From NCBI GenBank assembly GCA_047967505.1, contig CM106538.1: 64,000 nucleotides of DNA. One strand, written 5' to 3'. Positions 44,132 through 56,828 of the stretch are shown here, piece by piece (the stretch's first letter is position 1; each line of letters starts with the position of its first letter). Below the pieces are notes generated by a model that worked only from the letters and a program-made list of their open reading frames with translations, was not told the DNA's origin and did not search any database. Made by a program: the position numbers and the translations under genes. The stretch is from Dipteris shenzhenensis (taxonomy: Eukaryota; Polypodiophyta; Polypodiopsida; Gleicheniales).

Positions 44132-47100
44132 GTGGGTCTCTAAAGATGGGCTAGGAGCTTTTGGTCGGCTTTTTATTGGTGTGTCCATCCTGCTATCTCC
44201 TTGGATTACTTACTGCTTAGCTCCTTATAATTGACTTTCATCATTATGAAGGGTGGGTTTGTCTTGTAGAAAATTCCATATCTGCTGTATAGTGCTTCAG
44301 GTGGGCGTTTTGGAAGACTCTTTGATGATGACCCTAAACAATGGCGAATGTATGCTGAATTCATTGGCAGTTTCGGAAGGTTAGCAACTGCTCAGGCTTT
44401 TGAAGAAAAAGGGACAAGTTCCCTAGCCTGTGTTTCTAGAGCATATCTTATTCTTTTATAACATACTTTTTTCAATGATCACCTTATGTTGAAAGTTGAA
44501 CTAATATTAGGTTTATAGGTAAGCCTTTTTATTCTTAACCACACTATCGCTATTTTACCATTTGTAGCATTTTTGAGCTTGCTACACCAATTATGCCTGG
44601 ATTGTTTCTTCCTCTTGCTTCTCTTGGGCACCTTACCAAGGTACTGTGCATTTCTTGCATTGATTATAATCGAGGAATACATTCATTTGTTCAGTCATTT
44701 CTGGTTTCTAAGTTTTCTGGAGAATGCAGGTAAAAGCGGGCTAATGCTATTCTTGATATCAACTTCTTGGTGTGTATTATACTAAATCAGGCTGTAGGAA
44801 GAGGTTTAAAAGATCCTTCTTTCCGGGTTATCCAGAACCATTTTGCAATAGCTGGAAACATGGGAGAAGTTTCTGCTAAGGTGAAACATTCGGACCTTTC
44901 GAATGCTAATCGTGAGAATGTGTGGATCAGTCCACACACAATTTTTATTGTCCAACACTGATGCATAATTTTTATTAAAAGTATGAAAATGCATGTGATT
45001 TGAAAAACGTCATTAGCAATAGAGTTTAAATCTTGAAAGAGATTTTGGTGCAGCAACACAAAATCTTGGCATGGCCACACAAGCTAGCTAGACAAGTATT
45101 AGTCTCATAGATGGTCCTAGAGGCTAGAACACCTAACAACTATTCTTTGAGATGTTATAATCATTACTTGTGGATTATTGGATCTGTCCCATAGGTCTTG
45201 TTGGGTCTCCCAGTGGACATTAATAAAAATCATATTCTCTCTCTTTCTCTTTCTCTCTCAAAGATAGCTCCGGGCTGTTATCCCGATGCCTTCCCGTACA
45301 CCACACGTTCCACTAGACCTCCATCTCTTGGTTATGTGCCCCGCGATGGTTGGTACGATGAGGAGTGTAAGGCTTTTCGCTGACATCTCCGACTCGAGGC
45401 CAAATATAGCCTTCCAACGGAACCTGACACGATCTGCGAGTATCGTCACCTAGTACGCCAGAAGAAGCAGGCATTTGTTTGCCGAAACGAGGACGAGCTA
45501 CTGAATACTTTGCTCAGCAGCAACTCTAAAGACTTTTGGCGCAAGTTCCTTGAGCGGAAATCACCTCTACCCCTCACTGACACTCAAGTCTGGCACACCT
45601 ACGCACGTAGCTTGAATGACGTCCCCAACCAGCCAGCCTTAGACTTATCACACTCACCTCGCCCTACCATTTGCACTCTATTCACTAGAGGCGGTGTCAA
45701 GGACGTGGCATGGAAGCTCCATAGCAGGCGAGCGAAAGATCATGAGGATCTATGCACAGAGTTTATTGCATATGGGATTGAATGTCTTGGCCCTAATCCT
45801 TGCAAGGCTTTTCAATGACACGGTTTTCCTTGGCTTCCCACACACATGGACCCTCAACACCATCATGCCCATTCACAAGGTAGGAGATCCCATGAGCCCG
45901 GAAAACTACAGGACCATTATGATTGGGCATGTGATCTATGCATCAATACTTGACATAGAGGTCAGCAGATTTGCAAAGGTGCAAGGGCTCAGGGCCGAGG
46001 GCCAGGTAGGATTTCGACGTGATCATGGGACCATGGATTAGGGGGGTCATAGAGGAGGCCAGGTCGCGGAAACAGAGAGTATATTTTTGCTTTGTGGATT
46101 TCCGCAAAGCCTTTGACACGGCCTCATAAGACGCCTATAGAGACTGGGGTATGACCAAGAGATCATATGGGTTGTTATGGCGCTCTATGAGAGGGTCTTA
46201 GGCAGAGTTCGGACAGGTGCTGAATGGACAGATGAGGTTATGAGCACCATTGGGGTCAAACAGGGTTGCCCATTGTCACCAACCTTGTTTGGCCTCTACA
46301 TAGACGAGCTCGAGACCTTTATGGGAGGGCTAGTTGCTCTCTCGTCAGCACGTTGATTCATATACTGTTACATGCGGATGACGTGGTTCTAATGTCCTCA
46401 TCTGCTGAGGGCCTCTAGAGACATTTGGATGCGCTACAGGTTTTTTGTGAGTCACATGATCTGAAGGTCAACCTTGGCAAGACCAAGGTAATGATCTTCA
46501 ACACATCTCGAGCCGTCATGCATAGAGAGCAGTTCACATTTGATGGATCACTGGTTGAGATCATCTCCTCATATACCTACCTGGGTGTCGTCTTCTTTGG
46601 CTCGATTTTCACGATGAGACCAATGATGTAGGCCTGTTTGAGCCGCAGATATGCCTCACTTGCTCGCCTGGAGAGATAGTGCTTCCACTCACACTTTCAG
46701 GACCCTCAGACCAAGGCTCTTCTTTTTGACTCCTTGGTTCGACCAACAGGCATGTACTGCCCTTGTTGGGGGCCAGATCTCTCAGAGGCTTGGGTGGAGC
46801 GATTAAATATCCTCTTGCTCTCGCGGATGATCCGAAGCAAGCCATCAATTCCAGAGCACATCATTCGGCACGTTCCCATTGCAACTAGATGTGGCGTTCC
46901 AGACCATTACCTATCTACACCGGGCCAGACTGTACGAGTCCAGTACAGCGAAGCGACGTAGGTTGCCATGGTTGGCTCTATCTTCATCCATGAGCCTCAC
47001 AGATGGTGGGGATGAGAGAGGTTGGTATGCCCAGACACGTAGGTGGTTTGAGAGATTGGGGCTTCACATAGACAGGCTGCCTCCATTTCAGTACAGCTTA

Positions 47101-50100
47101 GATGGTCCATCTATCCCACTAGGATACCATGAGGTCAACTAGGTCATTCGAGAAGATCTACTACAGTTACACACATTCAAGACCTAGTTGGAGCCATAGA
47201 GACCATTGTCTGCACATTTCTGAGGAGGGTTTCATTGTCCCACCAGAGTACACTTGGATCCACCTGCCACACTCACTGAGGATCTCTATCGGGCAGTTTC
47301 AAGTTTCATCACACGACTCTGTATTGACAGTGGGCGAGTTGAGGGGACACCCAAGGAGAGATGCATATGCATGTTATGTGATCGACAGGAGGTGGAGTCA
47401 GAGGAGCACTTCGCATTCAGATGGCCCATGTACTACGAGATTTGCAGTCGATACCATTGCCTTTTTAGGGACGGCGGTCTTGGGCCATTATCCAAACTTC
47501 TCATACGCAGACCAGGGATGCCTCGCCGCCTTCATCCATGAGGCGGTCCGGTTTAGGGAGTACTTACTCAGGACGCAAAGACATAGGACTCGTTCCCTCT
47601 CAGAGCAAGATCACAGAGTTCTTCTAGTCAGACTGCACGCGCCCTATAGTCACTGATAGCAGACGCAACAGAGATCCAGAGCCTGAGGCACATCGCACTT
47701 GATAGCGGACGAACATGCACATCACACTGAGGGACCTCCCATCCCTGTTCAGGCCTGGGGCTCGACCCATAGGGGTTACTATAGCCTTGGTCAAGAGTAG
47801 AGTCATTGCCAGGAGACCGAGACGGGCGGCACCCATAGATAGTATCCCCCTAACACACATATACCTCTATGGGGCCGCTTGCATGGACTAGTGCCAGCTA
47901 GCCCTGATGGTGGACTGACCCAAATATGAGAATGATGACGATGTTGATGACGATGATGATGATGTCACTATTGATGATATGACTATGTACTACTTAGCAC
48001 TTAGCATTCAACATGGGTAATGATGCTCGTTTAGTAGCTCCACCCTTTCTGCTTGATTTGTATCAGTTTTCTATTAGTCTCATAGACCCATCGGTCTTTC
48101 AAACGCTTTAATAAACTTTCTTTCTTTCTAAACTTTCTCTTTTCCAGATCAAAGATGCTTGAACAAATTCCTTCATGAGGCAGTTAGGCATCGTGAGCGC
48201 CTACTCCGATCCTAGAAACAATAGGAGTGTACCTTGGTGGACGCTTCTCAGAGCATGATCATGGAGTTCTTCCAGCCGGATCACATGGACTCTTCCCTAG
48301 AGGTCCTAGACATGATCGTGACCTAGAGCCAATGACACAGCAGCTCAAGCAGAGGTTTGATGCACAGATTACACTTGGGGACATTCCCTCCATGATCAGA
48401 GTGGGAGCGAGATCGACAGGTGTGACTGTTTCCCTCGTTAGGTGTAGAGCCGTGACCAAGAGACAGCATAGGATTGCATCCATAGGGGGCCGGCAGCACT
48501 CCATATCTGATTTCATGCTATCGTTCCCTCGTACTTGACGAAGGAAGGGACCACATTGACCTTGGAGCACACGTCACTTTGTATTATGATGGCAGTTGAG
48601 GATGTTGATGCTGTAGATGACTACTATTTTGATATGACTATGTAGGATACAATTTTCCTGCTTTTGTACGGGTGTGGATGCTCGGTTAGTAGCTCCACCC
48701 CTCCGGCAGGATTTGTATCAGGTTTCTTTCACAGTGTCATAGACCTATCAGTCTTCCGAAGACTTTAATAAACTTTCTTTCTTTCTTTCTAGGTCTAGCA
48801 CACAAGCTAGCCCAAAGACATGATAAGTTGTATAATGACAAATTGATGAGCTTGAGACAGTGATGCAGACACAGGGGGGTGTAGGTTGCTCTCTTGCGGG
48901 CACGCTGATCTAGATTTTGCTCTATGCAGATGACGTGGCTCTCTTGTCTTCCTCAGCAGAGGGGCTTCAGAGACACCTAGACGCACTACAGTCCTTTTGT
49001 GAGTCTCATGATTTGAAGGTCAACCTGGGTAAAACCAAGGTCATGATCTTCAATACATCTCGAGCCATCATGCGTCAGGAGCAGTTCACATTTGTGGGGT
49101 CATCTGTTGAGATAGTTTCATCATACACTTATCTTGGGGTTATCTTCTTTGGACCGAGCTTCACGATGAGACCCGCGATGCAGGCACGCTTGAGTAGAGG
49201 GTATGCCTCATTGGCCAGACTAGAGAGGCAGTGCTTCCGCTTGCACTTTCATGATCCACGCACCAAGGGGTTGCTTTTTGACTCCTTGGCTTACCCAGCG
49301 GGGATGTACGGCAGCCCTTGTTGGGGGCCAGACTTGTTGGATACAGAGTGGACAGTTGGCCTCAAACAGACCATGGAATGGCTTGTTTACTGGCCCATGC
49401 TGTGGCCTATATGAGGCCCTAAACCAGCCTTTAACACAACCTCCAACTCTGGTATAACCTGCAAGAAAGAGAGTGAGAAAGGTCCTGATATCAAATCAAC
49501 CCGATGGAGCTGGAATGCCCATTGATCATCTGTTGTGGTAGAGGCTTGGTAAGCGAGTCTGTTGTGTTGTCCTTCGTCAAACAAAAAGACAAGAATGTAT
49601 CCCCATCAATGATCTTTTCACGGAAAAAATGGTACTATATCACAATGTGCTTAGTCTAGGCATGGAACGCAGGATTCCTTGCAATCGCTATACAACTCTT
49701 GTTGTCACACTTGACGATGCTCGGATCCCTCTATTGGAACCCAACTTCTCCAAGTAGCCTTCAAAGCTAGACCACCTAGCAGGTTGCTGCTCAGCCTCAA
49801 TGGATGACAAGGCCACAGTAGGCTGCTTCTTACTGCTCCACATAATGATTGCTGAACCAAGGGTAAAAACATAACTGATTCTCGACCTCCTCGTGTCCGC
49901 GTCTCCTCCCCAATTTGAATCACTCCAACCTTGTAGATGGATCCTAGGCTTCACTCCCATCCCCGCAGCATAAAACAATCCCTAATCCTTTGTATCGTGT
50001 GTAGATACTGGAGGATCCGCATACCTGCATCCCACTGTGTCTTTAGTGGTGTCTGCATGAAGGAGCTTAACAGCCCCACTGAAAAGCTGAGGTCCAAACC

Positions 50101-53100
50101 TGATGTTGAGTAGCCAGATCAAGGAGCCAACGAGCTTCCGGCCAATGCTGCATCCAACCGCTCACAGGGATCAGTCTAGGGCATCTTCGTGTTCGGGTTC
50201 CATGGGAAACAAGATAGATTTATAGTTTTCCATGTTGAAGTTGCCAACAGAGCTCACGAACATACCGCTGTTGGGACACAAAAAAAACCCTTTGTGTCTG
50301 CCATATTTCTAAACCTGAAAAGAGATGGAGAAGATCCAAATCTGTCATCTCATGCATAATATTAGAAGGGATGAACAATTTTGAGCATTGAGAGTTTGAT
50401 CATCCAATTCTTCAGCTAGCTTTGCTTGCACTTTGCTCTCCTTTGGGGAGATGTAATCATTTTTTGAAACAAAACTATATGAGATAAGGCCGACAGCTTT
50501 GATTTCAACTCAGTGAAATATGGCTTGCCTAGATTGTTAGGAAAATTTGCGTACCATTGTACATAGATATAGCAATGGCTGTTGCAGTGAATGTAAGGGT
50601 GCCCAGCGTGCATATACCATTGACCCATAGTAAAGGATGGATATTGGGAAGGTATCCAAAATCATGATAAATCTAGACTTTCAAGGTGAAGGCGTGCAGT
50701 TTGCTAATTTGCAACATTAAAAATAGAGAAATGTAGCCTTGATAAAACAAATTTGGTCAACATAGAAGTGACCAAAGATTGAGGTGGAAAAGTGGCCTTG
50801 CTTGACCGCATTGAATGCAGCCTTTGTCATGGCAATATGCTCCACATGGCTGCTTATCAAGATGAAATCACTGACATACAAGATGATGAGGGTAACCAAA
50901 CCTTTCTCCCGGAATATATACAAGTTTGGATCAGCCATAGATGTTTAAAACCCCTTTCGAACAAAGAATGCGTCAATTTTCTGATTCCACACCCGAGATG
51001 CTTCATACAATGCCTTCCTAAACCTATAGACCATCCCTTATGAATTAGGAGCCTGAGATCCAGGAGGCTGCTCCACATACACTTCCTCAAATCGCGTTTT
51101 TCAAGTGCTTTACTTGCAGTCCCAAATGCTTAGTGCTTTGATGTTACATGCGCAGTCACCACACCATCAAGACATGGGCGATGGTTTCATCCATATGCGA
51201 TGCTGTTGGGATGGGTGGGATATCGACAGTGGCAATATCTGCAGACTGTCCCCACCTCAAACAATTGCCGACAACAAACTCCGAACTGTCCACGCCTCAA
51301 ACGCTATCCAATTCCAACCTTTTAGACAACTTGCTGCTCTGATACCATGTGAAAGTGCAGCAGAAAGGCGAGTAGAGCTGACAGCAGAACAAGCGAATTG
51401 AAATAGCAAGAAGATGCGAATGGAGAGTGGGAAAGGGGGCCCTATCTATAGGGGGGCCTTGAAACTGAACTGGCACATTGGGTCTGGTTAACCAGATGAT
51501 TGACCCGACCTAACAAGCCGACTGACTCAACCAAATCTGGTCAAGTTAACCTAATGTAGTCTGTTTGGTTGGCCTCAAACTGACCACAGACCAGCCTGGT
51601 TACTACGCCATGCTGTGGCCTATACCAGGCCCTAAAACAGCCTCTAACATTGGCATAATTCCCTAGCTAGGCTCCCACCTAGCCTGCAGAAAACGCAATG
51701 AGAAAGGACTAACACACTACACCTCTCTCTAGGCGGGCACACCCACATAGCAGCCCTCACTCTCTAGTATACATATAGGAGATGACTAACATCAACACCA
51801 GCCAGAGTCCACTCAGAGGGTAATTCTGATTTTTAAAGTTAGATAGCATAGAAGACAGCACAGCCTAGACCCAAAGCCAGAGACACTACAGAATTGCCAA
51901 CGCGCTGACACATGGATGAGGCTTGGGGAATCATCCAGCCACATCTGCATAGTATTTTGATAGGAGGGATAGAACTTGAGATTGTTGGAAACTACCTTTA
52001 GTCAGGGATTGGATAATCATAATTTTATCAAGACATCAAAATATGAGAGAGAAGACGCTTCATTCCCAAACTGTAACCCAAGCTTCTATTTTCTGAGACA
52101 TTTTGTGAGGTTATACAGCAGGATCAGGCCTGAAGGTTGGAGGTTCTTGATTTTCATTGAAAGCGATTGATGCATCTATTTATACTTTTACCTGGTGCAA
52201 AATTTTCTTTTTTGGTGAGATCAATATGTGTTCCTTAACAAAGTTAAATTGTGCTCTGCTTCCTTGTTTTGTAGAGGGATGTATATGTTTTCCTGTGAAT
52301 TAGCCTGCTCAATCACCCAAAATAAGAATTTATGCTTGTGTAGGAAGAGGTCTGGGAGGTTACTGGTGAGCTGCTTGGCATTGCTCTTGGCGTGATTTTG
52401 CTGGTGCGTTGTAATTCACTGATAATTTTTTTGGCCTTAAACCTTTCAGAAATGACATGCTAGCCAAATCAATAATCTGGTCAGGGCATGCATGAAAGTC
52501 TCATATAATAATATGATGGAAATTGACAGGCTACACCTGGACTATCAGCATCATATTCAACCTTGATATTAACTTGGGCATCAATTCGATTGCTTCATCT
52601 ATGGCTACGATATCAATCACTTGCATCATTACAGTTTTCAACTGTTAGTATTGTGAAGTATTAAAGCTTTGATATTGAAACATGCGTCATAAAATTTAGT
52701 ATGTAACCACTGTGCTATCCCTGGTATCTTTGTTCTAATTGTATTTTTTTAAATGCCACAGATCAACTTGAAGCGAGCACTTATAATGGTGGAATCACAT
52801 GTTGCGGGTTCTCTGATTCCAGGTATGTATGGTCGCATGCCAGATAATGCATTCTTGTCAAAGACTGTCATATTTTTATATGTGGTGTACATTTTATTAT
52901 TTCTACAGTGATCAAAAGTTGCCAGAGTTCGTTTCTTTCTGCAGTTCTGATTGATTCCTGCCTTGCTCTCAGGTATATCAGAGTGTAATAGTAAAGAAAA
53001 TCTTCTTCTGCCCTGGCAGTTTTCAAAGCCATATCTACAATTAGGTTGCTCTCTGAAAGATGTGGTCGGAAGTCACATCTCTGTACCTGAGGTATTGCAC

Positions 53101-53133
53101 TCACTTTATGCAGCGAAGAATACAAGATTGTAG
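44132..53133 (+). CDS. RUS-family (DUF647) protein, partial gene, eight exons
   Basis: Exons: 44,132-44,178; 44,301-44,379; 44,568-44,640; 44,791-44,880; 52,344-52,403; 52,530-52,643; 52,762-52,822; 52,973-53,133. All introns are GT-AG, all phases fit, and there is no stop until TAG at 53,131. The product, about 228 residues, reads like the DUF647 core of ROOT UVB SENSITIVE proteins: WVSKDGLGAFGRLFIGGRFG, DDPKQWRMYAEFIG, LPLASLGHLTKAVGRGLKD, FRVIQNHFAIAGN and INLKRALIMVESHV. From memory it is closest to the RUS4 type; the paralogue assignment is uncertain. RUS proteins are plant membrane or plastid-linked proteins of largely unknown biochemistry. Upstream exons (N-terminus) were not found. 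The C-terminus ends earlier than family members I recall, so further exons, a frame break, or a GT donor at 53,092 are possible. It is the only host gene seen. Confidence 0.88.
45260..48130 (+). mobile_element. LINE-B copy in RUS intron, (CTTT) tail
   Basis: From the 5' side: RDGWYDEECKAF (about 45,340), NYRTIMIGHVI (about 45,905), FVDFRKAFDTA (about 46,090), GVKQGCPLSPTLFGLYID (about 46,252-46,305) and the zinc region (CMLCDRQEVESEEHFAF, about 47,368-47,420). It ends TTTAATAAAC plus CTTTCTTTCTTT (48,115-48,129). Many stops and frameshifts are present. The endonuclease domain is missing. Confidence 0.88.
48131..48791 (+). mobile_element. LINE-B 3'-end fragment, (CTTT) tail
   Basis: A short 3' piece contains FLHEAVRHRERLL and the basic C-terminal extension (DAQITLGDIPSMIRVGARST, about 48,360-48,420). 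It ends TTTAATAAAC plus (CTTT)n at 48,775-48,790. It directly follows another LINE-B tail in the same orientation. Confidence 0.88.
48840..49352 (+). pseudogene. LINE-B RT fragment (motif C onward)
   Basis: The open frame 48,917-49,414 begins LYADDVALLSSSAEGLQRHL (motif C) and continues KVNLGKTKVMIFNTS and TYLGVIFFG. It ends at the copia LTR junction near 49,352 with no stop, so the last ~20 codons of the frame are LTR sequence. Confidence 0.88.
49560..51090 (-). pseudogene. Copia element 2 RT and RNase H
   Basis: From right to left: FRKALYEASRVWNQKIDAFF, DPNLYIFREKGLVTLIILYV and SDFILISS (the motif C position reads YVSD where YVDD is expected). RNase H follows: WSDSNWGGDADTRRS (about 49,890-49,935), VALSSIEAE (about 49,790) and a CDNKSCIAIARN block near 49,690. 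The changed catalytic Asp and several stops make it inactive. Confidence 0.85.
51336..51347 (-). promoter_or_regulatory. Primer-binding site of copia element 2
   Basis: The plus strand reads GCTCTGATACCA immediately before the LTR start TGTGAAAG at 51,348. It marks the 5' end of the minus-strand element. Confidence 0.88.
51699..52343. other. RUS intron remainder
   Basis: No element or gene is recognised between the copia LTR and the exon at 52,344. Confidence 0.6.
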
Positions 53134-53779
53134 ATATCAGAAAAATAACAATTTTTATTCAATTTCACTGGACAGAGTTACGTACAGCCTCAACATTATG
53201 GTTGGCTTGTAGTCATGAACCATGAAGGACTGAATTGCATGTCTGGTCACATCCTCTAACACCCGCTCAGTATAACGAATGATGAAAGTGGACTGGCTTG
53301 ATGACATTATTCAGACTTACTCGGAGTGTAGTATTTTGCTTATTGGAAACATACATACCACATCGAGTATGCCAGGGCATATATCAAACGGCTTGCTCCT
53401 CCGATTGATTTCCTCATTGAAGGTTAGAGCATCGGTAGGCTGCATCATATATGGACATTCGACGACAACTAAGGTGAAGTTTAGAAATCATTGCCATTCC
53501 CATTATGTTCAATGGGACACCCTTCAAATGTATGCAGTATCAATTGAGAACGGTTAATGATCTGACAATCTCGAGTCAGCTTAAGAAGTAGTGATTCTTC
53601 TAGACCCATCTTGCTAGCTTGAGGTGATTGGGATATATTCTAGATTCAAATCGAGGCATATCTGGTTCTGCTATATCAACTCACCCTCAGATGCAGAGGA
53701 TGCTCCCCAACCCAACTTGCCAGCTTTAGCTGTTTGAGGTAGTCTTTGATATCCTAATCAGGCATCTTGTGCTAATTCA
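53134..53779. other. Unassigned; possible further RUS 3' sequence
   Basis: After the TAG at 53,131 an acceptor-like TTTCACTGGACAG at about 53,162-53,174 is followed by a short frame (YGWLVVMNHEGLNC). It could be a C-terminal RUS exon, but I cannot match it with confidence. The frame 53,279-53,557 is unrecognised. Gypsy RT similarity begins near 53,780. Confidence 0.35.
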
Positions 53780-56260
53780 CCGATTTGGAAGAACTCCCAT
53801 CTTTGCCCTGACACTAAGAATTAGACTTTGAAAAGAAGGAAATACAAGGACTGCTATCATACGGGCATTGTTAGGCCAGCCCTTGTTAGACGATGTTCCC
53901 AACAAGTTGAAAGGGGCCACAATTTCAGTAGGATTGATTTGAAGAGTGGGTATCATAAAATACGGATTCATCCTCCAGACATCCACAGGACAGTCTTTTG
54001 AACAATGTTCGGCTTATATGAGTCCTTGGTCATGCCTTTTGGGTTGACAAACGCACCAATCATTTCAATTGAACGATGGATCTGATTTTCAGGCCCTACA
54101 GGCCTTTTACAAATACTTTCTTTGATGATATTCTAGAATTTTCCAGCTCTGAAGAAGAACATAAGAGGCACTCTCGCCACAGCGTTCCAAGAAGTTCGGA
54201 ATAACAAACTATACATTAACGACAAGAAGAGTGAATTCTTTCTAAATGAGATCCACTATCTTGGTCATATAATCTCCAAGGAGGGGATTCGGATGGACCC
54301 AGCCAAGATTAAAGCTATACAGGAATGGCCAGAACTCAATCCAATACAAGAAGTATGCATTTTCTTGGGACTTTGCTCATATTATAGGCTGTTCATCAGA
54401 CACTTTGTGCTGATATAGCAGCTCCATTGCATGATTTGACCAAGAAATTCAGTCTTCAGGTGGGGAGGGCAGGCAAAGGACAATTTTCAACACTCTCAAA
54501 CAAAAGTTAACAACTAAGCTGATCCTTGTCGTTCTAGACTTACACAAACCTTTTGATGTGGATTGTGATGCATGCGGAGAGTGTGTGGGAGCTGCACTCC
54601 TGGTCTACTCTCCACCAAGATGGGCCTACGAGAGTCGGAGGCTGGAAGATGTTGAGAGGCAATATGGGTATTTATGAGAAAGAGATGCTGGCTGTAATTC
54701 ATGCCCTCACTATTTGGAAGCATTATCTTCTTGGAGCTGATTTCAGAGTCAAGATGGACCACCAGAGCCTTAGGTATTTCTTGATGCAAACTAAGCTCTC
54801 CAAAAAGCAGATGAGGTGGACAAACTTTTGTCCATGTTTCATTTTCAGATTGTCCACATTCCACGAGCCCGAAACAGAGTAGCGGATGCTTTATCTAGAA
54901 GGCCCCATGTAAACAATGTCACCATAGCCTATCACAGGGACCTCGAGGAAATGAAAGATCTTTATCTATAGGATTCAAACTTCGGAGAGATCATGAGGAA
55001 CATTCAACAAGGACAATCATTCAACCAATATTCACTTAGGGATGGGTAGCTCATGAAAGATGATCACCTTTGTGTGACCCAAAGCATGAGAACAAAAGTT
55101 TTGAAAGAATTTCACCCCCCTCCATATGCAGATCATTGGGGTATTTCTCTACTACCCAGGTACTTTTGGCCATGAATGTGGAAAAATATCCACAAGTTCG
55201 TTTCTGAATGTCTTACATGCCAAAAAGTTAACTACGACAAACAGAAGACTATAGGATTCCTGATGCCGCTTCTGATACTGCAAAGGCCATGGGAGAGTAT
55301 TGCTATGGATTTTATATTTGATCTTCCACGATCAAAGAATGGGAATATTGGGATATGGACCATAATTGACAGGTTTTAGCAAGCAAGACCACTTCATTCC
55401 AGTTAGGAACACTATCAAGGTAGACCATATAGCCAGTTGTTTATGGCACATATTTTCAAGCACCATGGGTTGCCTAGATCGATACTAAGCAACCGAGATC
55501 CAAGAATGACTATTCTGGAGAGCACTTTTTGATAACATGGGTGGAGTTATCATCTTTATTTCACCCTCAGACAGAAGGTCAGGGAGAGCACAATGCTAGA
55601 TCTTTTAAAGTGTTATGTGTCGAATAGAAATTTGATGGGAAAAGTACCTTAACCTAGTGGAATTTGCATACAACAACATGACTAACAGTTCTATAGGAAA
55701 AGCCCCTTTTGAAGTAATATATGGGAAGGTGGTTTTACCACCTATTCTGCGGACCAAGGATGAGATATTTGCAACTGATCAGTATGTTCGAGACCTCGAT
55801 ACAACCTTCTTTTAAGTTTGGACAACGATCGAAAGGTCACAAAAAAAGCAAAAGAAAGTTGTAGGTAAGCATATAAGGTATACCCAAAGTTGTCTCTTAG
55901 ATACTATGGGCCATTCCAGGTTAGTGAGCCCATAAATGAAGTTGCATATTGACTAAAGCTACCAAAGACTTGGAAGATTCACAATGCTTTTCACGTGAGT
56001 CTTTTAAAGAAGTATTAAGGATTAGAGAACACAGAGCTAGTTTACGAGAAGAGTCACTAGAAGTGGAAGAAATGGAGGGGATCTTCCAACCATAACAGAT
56101 TGTATATCACATAAAGAAGAGACCCAAAGGCAAGGTTACCTGCAGGTACCTTATCAAGTCCAAGAACTATTCGACACTCAATGCCAAGTGGGTAAATGAG
56201 GAGTTCTTTTTGGAGTATCCTTAAGTTTTAAAATTGTGTCAAGAATCTTTTTAGTTGAGG
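53780..56260 (+). pseudogene. Ty3/gypsy pol: RT, RNase H, integrase, chromo-like end
   Basis: In order and in broken frames: RT (VMPFGLTNAP about 54,030; FFLNEIHYLGHIISKEGIRM about 54,236-54,297), RNase H (DLHKPFDVDCDACGECVGAA about 54,538-54,598; RVADALSRR about 54,880-54,906), integrase zinc finger and core (FVSECLTCQKVNYDKQ about 55,195-55,245; WESIAMDFIFDLPRSKNGN about 55,290-55,345) and a chromo-type C-terminus (NAFHVSLLKKY about 55,982-56,017). Gag and protease are absent, so the element is 5'-truncated. It is the same family as 5,992-8,215. Confidence 0.88.
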
Positions 56261-56284
56261 GAAACTGATTAGAAATCGAGAGTA

Positions 56285-56797
56285 TGTCACCAGTTGCTGC
56301 TTCTCCCAATAAACAAAGAGGAATCTTTATTAGATTGACTTTGGTCAAAGAAAGCTGACTTTGGTTAACTAGAATAAGTTTTATTTTACGTTGCTTTGTA
56401 TTGGTAAAAGAGAACCGTAGGAATGCCACAAGGGACTAGGATTAGTTCAAGGACAAGAATGCATGCATTTGGCTAACCTCTAATGGGTAAAAGTGTTGGA
56501 TATTGTTTGTGCAAGGTGCAAGACTTGCAAGACTTTGGAGAATGTTAAGTTCCCCCACATTTTAAGTGGCATCCCAAATAAAGAAGAGCCCACTTGAGCT
56601 AAAAGCATTAAAGGTGCCCCACTCTATGGAGGAAAGTGCTTGCTTTTGGGAAAAGCCCAAGATTTTGGAGAAAGCTCGACTTTCTAGAGAAAAGTGCCTA
56701 TTTTAGGCAAGAAAAGCAGGCCTGGCTTTTAGAAAGCACATGCTTTCTAAGTGTCTGGCCTAGTCTATAAAATAAGGACCTCTAGGCTCCCAGTTGT

Positions 56798-56800
<3 letters not shown>
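56285..56800 (+). repeat. Gypsy 3' LTR
   Basis: It starts TGTCAC and is homologous to 5,992-6,445, including AGAATGCATGCATT and CTAACCTCTAATGGGT. A TATAAAATAAGG box lies at about 56,776. Its right end meets the (GATA)n tail of a minus-strand LINE-B, so the LINE probably inserted in or beside the LTR. Confidence 0.8.

Positions 56801-56828
<28 letters not shown>

Larger units (their letters stand above)
49353..51698 (-). mobile_element. Ty1/copia element 2, RT-RNase H only
   Basis: The right LTR (51,348-51,698, TG...CA) shares GGCCTCAAAC, CATGCTGTGGCCTATA and GAGAAAGG with the left partial LTR (about 49,353-49,480). The PBS complement GCTCTGATACCA is at 51,336-51,347. Internal minus-strand sequence codes only for RT (51,090-50,700) and RNase H (about 50,000-49,560). 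Gag, protease and integrase are gone. The element lies antisense in the RUS intron. Confidence 0.85.
44881..52343 (+). other. 7,463-bp RUS intron filled with retroelements
   Basis: The donor follows GCTAAG at 44,880 and the acceptor is TTGTGTAG at 52,343. The flanking exons join in frame. Inside lie three LINE-B fragments on the gene's own strand (45,260-49,352) and a minus-strand copia (49,353-51,698). The other introns are 118-188 bp. The first ~380 bp (44,881-45,259) and last ~645 bp (51,699-52,343) show no element and are probably original intron. Confidence 0.88.
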
